A stretch of DNA of 9,772 nt, from contig WLDY01000015.1 in assembly GCA_009704555.1 (NCBI GenBank), positions 1 to 9,772 of the forward strand, written 5' to 3'. The notes beneath the pieces were generated by a model. The model saw only the letters and a list, made by a program, of their open reading frames with translations. It was not told where the DNA came from and did not search any database. Position 1 is the first letter of the stretch. Every line of letters starts with the position of its first letter. Below, one piece after another: positions 1 through 6,028 of this stretch. A program made the translations under genes and the position numbers. This stretch comes from Actinomycetota bacterium (lineage in GTDB: Bacteria; Actinomycetota; Actinomycetes; Nanopelagicales; Nanopelagicaceae).

Positions 1-449
1 ATGAGAGTCTTGATGCTGGGCCAGGCCTTAGCGAAGCTCGCGTGTAGCGGAAGAAGTTCTACTTTTCCCATCTCGACCCAGGTCGCTTCCACTGTCTCGT
101 GATTGCTCTCGCCGATGGTGAAGTGGTCGAGGGCGTGCGCAATGATCGTCTCGTAGCGCCAATCGCCATGATCGTCGGAGAATCGCACTGCGCTCTCCAA
201 GTCGATCATCTCGCCATCGATACCGATCTCCTCCATCGCCTCACGGATCGCTGCTTCTTCCCAACTCTCATGTGAATCGCGAGCACCACCTGGGATGCCC
301 CAGGTGCCACCGTTATGGACCCACGGTGCGCGAAGTTGGAGAAGTACCTGGCCGGAACGGATGAGAAGGAGTCCTGCCGCTCCATTTACTCCCCAATGGC
401 GAAAGCCACAGCGACACTCGATCCAGCCATCACCATCGCGTGCCGCCAT
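1..449 (-). CDS. NUDIX hydrolase, C-terminus beyond the left edge
   Basis: Partial gene on the minus strand; 149 residues are visible from the ATG at 449-447 and the frame is still open at base 1. Residues 55-77 fit the Nudix box GX5EX7REUXEEXGU exactly (G55, E61, R69, E70, E73, E74, G76), so the metal-binding catalytic helix is intact and hydrolysis of a nucleoside diphosphate linked to another moiety is expected. The substrate cannot be told. Before the box, a Cys pair (C12, C14) leads into HWGVNGAAGLLL, then WGIPGG, a layout I associate with actinobacterial Nudix proteins. No strong Shine-Dalgarno precedes the ATG (only GTGGA about 12 bases upstream). It is divergent from the secreted-protein gene, and the two share an 85-bp intergenic region. 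Confidence 0.9.
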   Translation of the reverse strand, partial: MAARDGDGWIECRCGFRHWGVNGAAGLLLIRSGQVLLQLRAPWVHNGGTWGIPGGARDSHESWEEAAIREAMEEIGIDGEMIDLESAVRFSDDHGDWRYETIIAHALDHFTIGESNHETVEATWVEMGKVELLPLHASFAKAWPSIKTL

Positions 450-457
450 GAGTTGAG

Positions 458-466
458 TTTTCCACA
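458..466 (+). promoter_or_regulatory. DnaA-box-like 9-mer in divergent region
   Basis: TTTTCCACA differs from the consensus DnaA box TTATCCACA at one position and fits the relaxed TTWTNCACA form. It sits between the divergent Nudix and secreted-protein genes. A single relaxed match is expected by chance in a window this size, so it is noted only because a perfect box occurs in front of the sigma factor gene at 6012-6020. Confidence 0.2.
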
Positions 467-522
467 GCAATCGGAAACCCACACCTTGTGGAGATCACCT
501 GAGAATCAAGTGGAGTTCTCCT

Positions 523-528
523 TACCTT
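523..528 (+). promoter_or_regulatory. Possible -10 box for a leaderless transcript
   Basis: TACCTT fits the TANNNT pattern. Transcription normally starts 6-7 bases after the hexamer, which falls on the A of the ATG at 535. The following gene has no Shine-Dalgarno at a useful distance; the nearest GGAG (512-515) is 19 bases upstream. A leaderless mRNA, common in actinobacteria, would explain both facts. No convincing -35 hexamer is visible at 16-18 bp, so this remains inference. Confidence 0.35.
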
Positions 529-534
529 GGCGCG

Positions 535-1314
535 ATGTTCTCGCGAATCTTGCTCTCCCTCGCACTCGTCACCTCACTCGTCGTCGTCCCGACCCATACC
601 GCCCAAGCAGAGGAGTGTGCGAGCGATAGTTGTATCTCGGTCACTGCTGATGATGAGAGAGATGAGATTGTCGTCTCCTTGGTAAGACCAGGGACACGCA
701 AGGAGAGTGAGCGAAAGCGAAGCTTGCCAACGGTCTCAGGATCCTTCAGTGCGATCGCCGACCCAAAACGCACCTGGATTCCTTACCACCCAGATCTCTA
801 CGCAGCCTGGCGAGAGGCGGCGAAAAAGGCAGCTGCAACACGCGCAGAGCGGCGCCGGTCCACACAAACGAATCGATCGCAGGTGGTGACAGCATCACTT
901 ACGGATCGAGTCAGCCAATTGGTTCCTTTCGGTTCGCTTCAGACCCAGCCACCAGAGGGAGCAGTGATCGGTCGCCCGGTCTATTTCTGGAGTCCTACTC
1001 CCACATCTTTCGATGTCACCATCAGAGTCTCAGGAGTCCCGGTGCGACTAGAGCTCACCCCAAGTTTCGAGTGGAGGTATGGGGATGGACGGATTGAGAC
1101 CACTCGTACCACGTCACTTCCTGGCGCCCCTTATCCATCGCCTCTCAATACCTTCACCTACTACCAACCTGGTGCGAAGGAGATCTCGTTGCTCACGACA
1201 TGGAGCGGGGAATTCACCATCGCAGGAGTGAAGGCTCCGATCAACGGAAAGATCACTCAGCGAAGTTCGAAGATCCTCGATGTTCGAGAGGCTCCGCATA
1301 GGATCCTCGATTAG
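535..1314 (+). CDS. Secreted protein with PKD-like YGDG motif
   Basis: 259 residues. The N-terminus is a classical signal peptide: F2-R4, a hydrophobic core of roughly residues 5-18, and an AQA cleavage site after A25. The protein is thus expected to be exported and released or envelope-associated; there is no lipobox and no C-terminal anchor or sorting signal. After a charged linker rich in Arg and Lys (about residues 40-120), the C-terminal half has a beta-rich stretch and the motif WRYGDG at 180-185, the hallmark turn of PKD-like domains, followed by a Tyr-rich TFTYYQPG segment. I recall similar uncharacterised PKD-domain secreted proteins in Micrococcales. Enzymatic function is not indicated; a surface or adhesion role is a guess. 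The annotated ATG is favoured because the signal peptide begins at once and a possible leaderless promoter fits it. Confidence 0.75.
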   Translation: MFSRILLSLALVTSLVVVPTHTAQAEECASDSCISVTADDERDEIVVSLVRPGTRKESERKRSLPTVSGSFSAIADPKRTWIPYHPDLYAAWREAAKKAAATRAERRRSTQTNRSQVVTASLTDRVSQLVPFGSLQTQPPEGAVIGRPVYFWSPTPTSFDVTIRVSGVPVRLELTPSFEWRYGDGRIETTRTTSLPGAPYPSPLNTFTYYQPGAKEISLLTTWSGEFTIAGVKAPINGKITQRSSKILDVREAPHRILD

Positions 1315-1353
1315 GAAGAAATCCACACCCTTCTCATCTTGCACAGTCTCCAT

Positions 1354-1377
1354 GAGCGTGTCGGCGCAAGAACGCTC
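1354..1377. other. Weak hairpin between secreted and DUF4192 genes
   Basis: GAGCGT (1354-1359) pairs with ACGCTC (1372-1377) around a 12-base loop. The only following T content is CTTCTGT, so it is a poor intrinsic terminator; it might mark transcript separation between the secreted-protein gene and the next gene. Apart from this hairpin I see nothing else in the 84 bases from 1315 to 1398. Confidence 0.2.
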
Positions 1378-1398
1378 TTCTGTCCCACTCTTGGCGAC

Positions 1399-1944
1399 AT
1401 GACAAAACAGAGATCACAATCCGATGACCACATCAATACTTCACTGACCGAATCGATCGCACTTGAATTAGAACTCTTGAGCGAGATCGACTATCGACAT
1501 GATCCAAAGCCAGAACAGCGTGACGGGGTAGATGCCCTCAAGATCTTGATCGCCGGTTACGGGCTCAATGACTTTTCGCCCGACCCTGCGAAGATCGCAC
1601 TTCTCTTGATGCGACTTCGCGACCTACAAGTCCGTGACTTCGCACTCGGATGTATGGAAGGAAAGGATCTCGAGAAGCATGTGGAGATGTGGCGGTGGGT
1701 TGTTCGCATCGCGCCCACCCGATTCCTCGCCCCTCCCGCCACTCTGCTCGCTGCGATCTCATATGAAGTGGGAGATGTAGCGCTTGCTACAAGTTCTTTG
1801 GAACAGGCGCTCGAAGCCGATGGTCAGTATCCATTGGCACTCCTACTCAAGCGCGTCTTTGCTGCAGGGTGGCCAGCAGAGACCTTCGCCACCATGCGAA
1901 CAGAGCTCCACCCAAAGATCACCGCCGCGATCTTTGAGGAGTGA
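1399..1944 (+). CDS. DUF4192-like protein, short form
   Basis: 181 residues from the ATG at 1399. The frame stays open upstream to a GTG/ATG-less stretch beginning at 1339, but the residues before 1399 look non-coding. The part from about residue 48 (IAGYGLNDFSPDPAKIALLL) through APPATLLAAISYEVGDVALATSSLEQALEADG-type sequence near 115-140 resembles the C-terminal half of DUF4192, an actinobacterial family usually about 350 residues long. The normal N-terminal half is absent, and the upstream DNA encodes the unrelated secreted protein. No biochemical role is known for the family. The APPATLL..GD..LA..AL..AL pattern suggests a helical-repeat arrangement. The protein is soluble, with no signal peptide or membrane segment. 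The Shine-Dalgarno is unclear. A true short form and a decayed copy are both possible; the intact reading frame favours a working short protein. Confidence 0.65.
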   Translation: MTKQRSQSDDHINTSLTESIALELELLSEIDYRHDPKPEQRDGVDALKILIAGYGLNDFSPDPAKIALLLMRLRDLQVRDFALGCMEGKDLEKHVEMWRWVVRIAPTRFLAPPATLLAAISYEVGDVALATSSLEQALEADGQYPLALLLKRVFAAGWPAETFATMRTELHPKITAAIFEE

Positions 1945-2027
1945 CTGGAAAAGAGAAGCAGTCCAATCCTGCCCAGCCACGGGTTGTAAGATTTCGCAGC
2001 ACTGAGGACTTCGAGCGATGTTGCAGT

Positions 2028-2045
2028 GTCAAAAGCAGACTTGAC
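2028..2045. promoter_or_regulatory. Inverted repeat GTCAA-N8-TTGAC upstream of ald
   Basis: A symmetrical pair, GTCAA (2028-2032) and TTGAC (2041-2045), has dyad spacing suited to a dimeric regulator and lies 30 bases before the ald start. Alanine dehydrogenase genes in actinobacteria are often controlled by Lrp/AsnC-type AldR, but I cannot match this to a known AldR site. The 130-bp gap 1945-2074 also holds a -10-like TAAGAT at 1987-1992 without a clear -35. Confidence 0.25.
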
Positions 2046-2074
2046 GGCCAGGACTTGATTGAGGGAGTTGCGAA

Positions 2075-3172
2075 ATGCTCGTTGGTATTCCAAAAGAGAT
2101 CAAGAACCATGAGTATCGCGTTGCGATCACTCCCGCCGGTGTGAAGGAATTCATCAACCACGGGCATAAAGTCATCATCGAGAAGGGTGCAGGGCTCGGT
2201 TCTGCCATCTCTGACGATGCCTATCGAGTAGCAGGAGCAGAGATACTCGATACCGCGCAGGAGGTATGGGCTCGTGCTGAGATGATCTTGAAGGTCAAAG
2301 AGCCGATCGCACCTGAATACCCATTGATGCGTGAGGGTCAGGTGCTCTTCACCTATCTTCATCTCGCTGCCTCGAAGGATTGCACCGATGCCTTGATCAA
2401 GAGCGGCATCACCGCGATCGCATATGAGACCGTCGACGTCAACGGTTACCTTCCTCTACTCGCTCCCATGAGCGAGGTCGCAGGGCGCATGTCAGTTCAG
2501 GTCGGAGCGACTGCTCTTCAGAAGAGCAATGGTGGCCGCGGTGTTCTACTCGGTGGCGTCCCAGGGGTGCGTCCAGGTCGCGTTGTGATCCTCGGAGGCG
2601 GAGTGGCTGGAGTCAATGCAGCAACGATCGCCCATGGTATGCGCGCCGAAGTGACGATCCTCGATGTCAATGCAAGGCGCCTGGTACAACTCGATGAGCT
2701 CTTCCAAGGAAATGTCCGGACACTCGCCTCGAACTCCTACGAGATCGAGGATCAGGTCCTCTCAGCGGATCTCGTCATTGGCGCAGTCTTGGTACACGGA
2801 GCCAAAGCGCCACGACTCGTCAGCAACGAGCTGGTCAAGCGAATGAAGCCAGGTAGCGTCCTGGTCGACATCGCGATCGATCAAGGCGGCTGTTTCGAGG
2901 ACTCAAGACCGACCACCCATGCTGACCCGACCTTCCCGGTCCACGGTTCCACCTTCTATTGCGTGGCGAACATGCCGGGCGCGGTTCCGAACACCTCTAC
3001 CTACGCCTTGACCAACGTCACCCTTCGCTATGCCCTCGCTCTCGCGGATAAGGGCTGGCAGAAGGCGATGGATGAGGATTCCAATCTCGCCCTTGGCCTC
3101 AATGTCCATCAGGGCAAGATCTACTACCGGGCGGTCGCCGAGGCCCATGGCCTCGAGAGCGTTTCTCGGTAG
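2075..3172 (+). CDS. ald: Alanine dehydrogenase
   Basis: 365 residues, full family length. It catalyses NAD-dependent interconversion of L-alanine with pyruvate and ammonia in the cytoplasm, linking nitrogen and central carbon metabolism. The N-terminus MLVGIPKEIKNHEYRVAIT is the family signature. The visible catalytic and substrate residues are R15, K75 (in KVKEP), H96 (in YLHLA) and D269 (in DIAIDQGG). The dinucleotide fold shows GGGVAG at 174-179 with D197 placed to bind the adenosine ribose. NMPGAVPNTSTYALTN near the C-terminus is also typical. The start is fixed by a strong Shine-Dalgarno GAGGGAG (2061-2067), seven bases before ATG. It appears to be a single-gene transcript: the next operon has its own promoter, whose -35 box overlaps the ald stop codon. 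No terminator is evident after it. All key residues are present, so it should be active. Confidence 0.97.
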   Translation: MLVGIPKEIKNHEYRVAITPAGVKEFINHGHKVIIEKGAGLGSAISDDAYRVAGAEILDTAQEVWARAEMILKVKEPIAPEYPLMREGQVLFTYLHLAASKDCTDALIKSGITAIAYETVDVNGYLPLLAPMSEVAGRMSVQVGATALQKSNGGRGVLLGGVPGVRPGRVVILGGGVAGVNAATIAHGMRAEVTILDVNARRLVQLDELFQGNVRTLASNSYEIEDQVLSADLVIGAVLVHGAKAPRLVSNELVKRMKPGSVLVDIAIDQGGCFEDSRPTTHADPTFPVHGSTFYCVANMPGAVPNTSTYALTNVTLRYALALADKGWQKAMDEDSNLALGLNVHQGKIYYRAVAEAHGLESVSR

Positions 3173-3198
3173 ACAACTCCGCGCCTCATCTCTAAGTT
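3170..3198 (+). promoter_or_regulatory. Promoter of the riboswitch-transporter operon
   Basis: TAGACA (3170-3175, five of six matches to TTGACA) is followed by a 17-bp spacer and TAAGTT (3193-3198, TANNNT form). The expected transcription start is near 3205, two bases before the first paired base of the SAM-IV aptamer. That agreement with an independently recognised RNA makes the call better than a bare consensus match. The -35 box includes the ald stop codon TAG. Confidence 0.6.
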
Positions 3199-3206
3199 AC
3201 GCCCCA

Positions 3207-3331
3207 GGTCACGAGTTCCAGTTCGGATCGATTTCGTAAGGCCCCGGCTGACTGGACGGCAACCCTCCACCGCGGTGGGGTGCTCCGGGTGAAGACCAGG
3301 TGCGATGAAAGTCATCGCACAAGCGCGGGTC
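3207..3331 (+). ncRNA. SAM-IV riboswitch aptamer
   Basis: A cis-acting RNA that binds S-adenosylmethionine. GGTCACGAG at 3207 opens the aptamer, and GGTC (3207-3210) pairs with GACC (3294-3297) as the closing stem. CCAGT (3218-3222) pairs with ACTGG (3251-3255). The conserved core GGCAACCCTCC...GGTGGGGTGC (3258-3283) contains the GC-rich arm CCACC/GGTGG. GCCCCGG (3241-3247) can pair with CTCCGGG (3283-3289). The SAM-IV-specific 3' part follows: a perfect 9-bp hairpin (3300-3308 with 3312-3320, loop AAG) and then AAGCGCGGGTC (3321-3331), which matches the end of the SAM-IV consensus as I remember it. SAM-I lacks this 3' module. Riboswitches of this class normally reduce expression of sulfur amino acid genes when SAM is abundant. 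No terminator with a U-run follows, so control of translation of the binding-protein gene is more likely than attenuation. Confidence 0.92.
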
Positions 3332-3372
3332 TGTCAATGACTGCCAGGTCCGGCTTATTTGATGTTCGGAAA

Positions 3373-3385
3373 TGGAAAAGTTCCA
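3373..3385 (+). promoter_or_regulatory. Hairpin over the binding-protein ribosome site
   Basis: TGGAA-AAG-TTCCA is a perfect 5-bp stem with a 3-base loop immediately before the ATG at 3386. It contains the Shine-Dalgarno GGAAAAG (3374-3380), five bases from that ATG. The stem is short and AT-containing, so it is marginal alone, but it could form part of the expression platform of the SAM-IV riboswitch, which ends 41 bases upstream. The site also decides the start codon: the in-frame ATG at 3362 has no such site. Confidence 0.4.
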
Positions 3386-4246
3386 ATGAAGGTAAAGTCA
3401 AAGAAATTCAAAGTATCGATCATCGCCATCCTCTTCGCTGCGCTCGCGCTTAGTGGTTGTGGTTCATCAAGCGAAGAGAGTTCTAGCGCAAGCAGTGAGT
3501 GCACCCCAGGTGAGCTCGCAACAGCCGAATCCGGTTTCCTCACCATCGGAACCGGTGAGCCTGCTTATTACCCATGGGTGATCGATGATGCCCCAGAGTC
3601 CGGCAAGGGCTTCGAGGCTGCGGTTGCCTATGCGGTAGCGGAAGAACTCGGATACACCGCCGATCAGGTCAAGTGGATCCGAACCACCTTCGATGGCGCA
3701 ATCGCACCAGGACCTAAGGAGTTCGACTTCAATCTCCAGCAGTACTCGATCACAGATGAGCGCAAGGAAGTCGTCGACTTCTCATCGCCTTACTACAAGG
3801 CAAACCAAGCGATTGTCTCCTTCGAAGGAAGCAACATTCAGTCTGTTACCGACCTCGCTGGTTTGGCGAGCGCTGGTGCCAAGCTGGGTGCCGCCGTCTC
3901 CACCACTTCTCTAGAAGCGATCGAAGCTCTTGGTCTCACGCCATCGGTCTTCAACAACAACGCTGATGCTGTTGCGGCACTGAAGAACAAGCAGATCGAC
4001 GGAATCGTCGTCGACCTTCCTACGGCCTTCTATCTCGCTGCAGTTGAGATCGATCAAGGCGTCATTGTCGGTCAGATCGACGGTAGCGACTCTGGCGATC
4101 AGGGCTTCGGTCTCTTGCTCTCGAAGGACAACCCGATCACCGGTTGTGTCTCGACAGCGGTCGATGCCCTCACCGCAAGCGGTGCCCTCGCTGCGATCAC
4201 TGAAGAGTGGCTCGCAGATGCAGCCGGCGCACCGGTACTCAAGTAA
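3386..4246 (+). CDS. ABC importer substrate-binding lipoprotein, likely methionine-related
   Basis: 286 residues from the ATG at 3386, chosen because GGAAAAG lies five bases upstream and the product then begins with a compact Lys-rich lipoprotein signal peptide. The lipobox LSGC places C25 as the lipidated residue, anchoring the protein outside the membrane. A Ser/Glu-rich linker (26-40) leads to a type 3 periplasmic-binding fold (SBP_bac_3). SITDERKEVVDFSSPYY at about 121-137 is the family signature; R126 is expected to hold the substrate carboxylate, and D210 (VVDLPTAFYL) its amino group, so an alpha-amino acid ligand is expected. By homology alone it would be called polar amino acid or glutamine binding. 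The SAM-IV riboswitch in its leader points instead to methionine or a related sulfur compound. First gene of a three-gene operon; an earlier in-frame ATG at 3362 is less likely. Confidence 0.93.
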   Translation: MKVKSKKFKVSIIAILFAALALSGCGSSSEESSSASSECTPGELATAESGFLTIGTGEPAYYPWVIDDAPESGKGFEAAVAYAVAEELGYTADQVKWIRTTFDGAIAPGPKEFDFNLQQYSITDERKEVVDFSSPYYKANQAIVSFEGSNIQSVTDLAGLASAGAKLGAAVSTTSLEAIEALGLTPSVFNNNADAVAALKNKQIDGIVVDLPTAFYLAAVEIDQGVIVGQIDGSDSGDQGFGLLLSKDNPITGCVSTAVDALTASGALAAITEEWLADAAGAPVLK

Positions 4247-4295
4247 TCCGTCTTGGATTATTCGAGTCAGTAAGAAGTAAGTTCATTGACGTCGA

Positions 4296-4341
4296 CCATA
4301 TCGGGCGCATGAGGAGTGAGTTATGAGTGCTCCCGATATGG
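4296..4341 (+). promoter_or_regulatory. 10-bp inverted repeat enclosing the permease start
   Basis: CCATATCGGG (4296-4305) and CCCGATATGG (4332-4341) are perfect reverse complements. In the mRNA they would form a 10-bp stem whose 26-base loop carries the Shine-Dalgarno GAGGAG (4311-4316) and the ATG (4323). The right arm is coding, covering permease codons 4 to 7. Either a stem that presents or limits the ribosome site in the intercistronic region, or a DNA operator, would account for it. A chance perfect 10-bp repeat at this spacing around a start codon is unlikely. Confidence 0.55.
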
Positions 4342-5192
4342 CAGACGCTTGGCGACCGAGCGAGGAAGAACTTGCAAGGCGCCAACAACGACGGGCACGT
4401 AATCGCAAGAACGCAGCGATAGCCTCGATCTCAAGCATCCTTGTCCTCGGCACTCTCATCGTCATCTTGGTGACTTCGCCAGGATGGATCTCGCTCCGCG
4501 ACACCTTCTTCAAGTGGGCATATGGCGTCGAGATCTTGCCCAAAGTGCTCCTCGGTTTCGGAACCAATGTCACGTTGACGCTCATCGCAGGTACTTCGGT
4601 GGCGATCCTCGGTCTCGGTCTCGCACTGATCAGAACCTCACGTTCGCCGGCGCTGACCCCATTCCGTTTCCTCGCCACCGTCTATGTCGATGTTTTTCGT
4701 GGGATACCGATGCTCTTGGTGATCCTTCTGGTGGGATTTGGTATCCCTGCCCTGCAGATCCCAGGCGTGACCAATAGCGTCCTCATTCTTGGCACCATCG
4801 CGGTCATCATCACCTACACCGCCTATGTGACCGAGGTGATCCGAAGTGGCATCCTCACCGTCCATCCAAGTCAACGCGCTGCAGCGCGCTCTTTAGGACT
4901 CAGTCACTTCCAAACCTTGCGCCATGTCGTCTTGCCACAGGCCCTCAAGCGCGTGACACCACCTCTCCTCAACGATCTAGTGGCCCTCATCAAGGACACC
5001 GGGTTGATCTCGATTCTTGGCGTGACTGATGCAGTGCGAGCGGCTCAGATACAGACCGCGAAGAGTTTCAACTACACCCCGTATGTCGTCGCCGCATTGA
5101 TCTTCCTCGCCGTGACGATCCCATTGACCCGTTACACCGATCGAGCGCTCCGCCGTTCGATGGAGGCCCAGAATGCGCAGGGGTCGGCATGA
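4323..5192 (+). CDS. Polar amino acid ABC importer permease, HisM/GlnP type
   Basis: 289 residues, membrane subunit of the importer. A basic cytoplasmic N-terminus (residues 1-30, with RRQQRRARNRK) precedes the first membrane segment at about 32-51. Further hydrophobic segments follow in GTNVTLTLIAGTSVAILGLG, FRGIPMLLVILLVGFGI, ILGTIAVIITYTAYV, the region after the EAA loop, and YVVAALIFLAVTIPL near the C-terminus. The EAA-type cytoplasmic loop that docks on the ATPase is at about 185-207 (RAAARSLGLSHFQTLRHVVLPQA), with RAA replacing the usual EAA opening. VDVFRGIPMLL and LIKDTGLISILGV are characteristic of the polar amino acid uptake family. A single permease gene implies a homodimer. The start is set by GAGGAG six bases upstream. 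It lies 76 bp after the binding-protein gene, and its stop overlaps the ATPase start by four bases, indicating translational coupling. Confidence 0.94.
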   Translation: MSAPDMADAWRPSEEELARRQQRRARNRKNAAIASISSILVLGTLIVILVTSPGWISLRDTFFKWAYGVEILPKVLLGFGTNVTLTLIAGTSVAILGLGLALIRTSRSPALTPFRFLATVYVDVFRGIPMLLVILLVGFGIPALQIPGVTNSVLILGTIAVIITYTAYVTEVIRSGILTVHPSQRAAARSLGLSHFQTLRHVVLPQALKRVTPPLLNDLVALIKDTGLISILGVTDAVRAAQIQTAKSFNYTPYVVAALIFLAVTIPLTRYTDRALRRSMEAQNAQGSA

Positions 5193-5935
5193 GCGCGCTC
5201 CTCTCGGTCAAGAACGTCCGCAAGACCTTCGGTGACGAGATCGTCCTCGCGGACATCTCCTTCGAGGTCAAGGATCACAGCGCAACTGTCTTCATCGGCG
5301 CCTCAGGGAGCGGCAAGTCCACACTTCTTCGCTGCATCAATCTCTTAGAGCAGATCGACGACGGCGTGATGAGCCTCGATGGCCAAGAGATCACGGCGGT
5401 CGATGTCGACCCGGATCAAGTGCGCCGCCGCCTGGGGATGGTCTTCCAATCCTTCAATCTCTTCCCCCACATGTCGGTGATCAAGAACATCACGCTCGCG
5501 CCGATCCAGGTTCATGGGATCCCCAAAGAGGTGGCCTACGAGAAGGCGCTAGCGCTCCTTGATCGATTCGGTCTGCGCGAGAAGGCGGACCAGTACCCGG
5601 ACCGTCTCAGCGGGGGTCAGCAGCAACGCGTCGCGATCATCCGTTCGTTGGCCTGTGGTCCGAGGCTCTTGCTCCTTGATGAGATCACCTCAGCACTCGA
5701 TCCGGTCTTGGTCAATGAGGTCTTGGTGACGGTGCGCGACCTGAAGAACGATGGCATGACAATGGTGATTGCGACCCATGAGATGGGCTTTGCCAAGCAG
5801 GTGGCCGATCAACTCTGCTATCTCCACCAAGGTCGAATCCTCGAACGAGGCACCGCAGCGGAAGTGATCGATGACCCAAAGGAACCTGAGACCAAGGAGT
5901 TCTTAGCTCGCGTTCACAGCGCTGGAAGGCTTTGA
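5189..5935 (+). CDS. Amino acid ABC importer ATP-binding protein, GlnQ type
   Basis: 248 residues, complete. It hydrolyses ATP on the inner membrane face to drive the permease above. Motifs in order: Walker A GASGSGKST (37-45), Q-loop at Q87 (FQSFNLFPH), signature LSGGQQQR (140-147), Walker B LLLLDE (160-165) with catalytic E165, D-loop SALD (168-171) and switch histidine H197 (ATHEMGF). NLFPHMSV and the short C-terminus are typical of the polar amino acid branch; the MetN branch usually carries a C-terminal regulatory domain, which is absent here. DEITSALDP replaces the common DEPTSALDP, a conservative change. The ATGA overlap with the permease gene marks one operon. Since the MetN regulatory domain that senses methionine is missing, control by the SAM-IV leader would be the main feedback on this system. 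Confidence 0.95.
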   Translation: MSALLSVKNVRKTFGDEIVLADISFEVKDHSATVFIGASGSGKSTLLRCINLLEQIDDGVMSLDGQEITAVDVDPDQVRRRLGMVFQSFNLFPHMSVIKNITLAPIQVHGIPKEVAYEKALALLDRFGLREKADQYPDRLSGGQQQRVAIIRSLACGPRLLLLDEITSALDPVLVNEVLVTVRDLKNDGMTMVIATHEMGFAKQVADQLCYLHQGRILERGTAAEVIDDPKEPETKEFLARVHSAGRL

Positions 5936-5987
5936 GGGGCGTCCAACTCGCAAGAGCTGGCCTGGATGGGTCTATTGAGGCGATCGG

Positions 5988-6006
5988 CGGCGATTCTGAC
6001 TCGCCG
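5988..6006. other. Small hairpin after the transporter operon
   Basis: CGGCGA (5988-5993) pairs with TCGCCG (6001-6006) around a 7-base loop. It lies 52 bases after the ATPase stop and could help end the transporter transcript, but no T-run follows; the DnaA box and -10 of the sigma gene come next. Rho-dependent ending is equally possible. Confidence 0.25.
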
Positions 6007-6011
6007 AGGCC

Positions 6012-6020
6012 TGTGGATAA
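6012..6020 (-). promoter_or_regulatory. Perfect DnaA box in the sigma factor promoter
   Basis: TGTGGATAA is the exact complement of the consensus DnaA box TTATCCACA. It ends three bases before the -10 hexamer of the sigma factor gene and overlaps an alternative -10 (TAATTT, 6018-6023). Bound DnaA would compete with RNA polymerase here. About 0.15 perfect matches are expected by chance in a window this size, so position rather than presence is the argument. Confidence 0.4.
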
Positions 6021-6022
6021 TT

Positions 6023-6028
6023 TATAAT
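6023..6028 (+). promoter_or_regulatory. -10 box of the sigma factor gene
   Basis: TATAAT is a perfect -10 hexamer, predicting a start near 6035 and a 5' leader of about 62 bases before the TTG at 6097. No good -35 lies at 16-18 bp. CTGACT (5996-6001), with TGAC in common with TTGACA, is 21 bp away from it but 16 bp from the overlapping TAATTT (6018-6023), so the true -10 could be either. Confidence 0.55.

Noticed and set aside
1919..2362. 147-codon minus-strand frame across the ald 5' end
   Set aside because: It overlaps the ald ribosome site and catalytic N-terminus and has no family features.
3207..3297. SAM-I riboswitch
   Set aside because: The core is shared with SAM-I, but the GGTCACGAG opening, the arm arrangement and the 3' hairpin plus GCGCGGGTC fit SAM-IV better.
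3300..3320. The 9-bp hairpin GTGCGATGA/TCATCGCAC as an intrinsic terminator
   Set aside because: No T-run follows, and the hairpin occupies the position of the 3' stem of the SAM-IV aptamer.
4286..4314. Internal promoter before the permease from TTGACG at 4286-4291
   Set aside because: No -10-like hexamer lies 16-18 bp downstream; the region there is the ribosome site and stem-loop.
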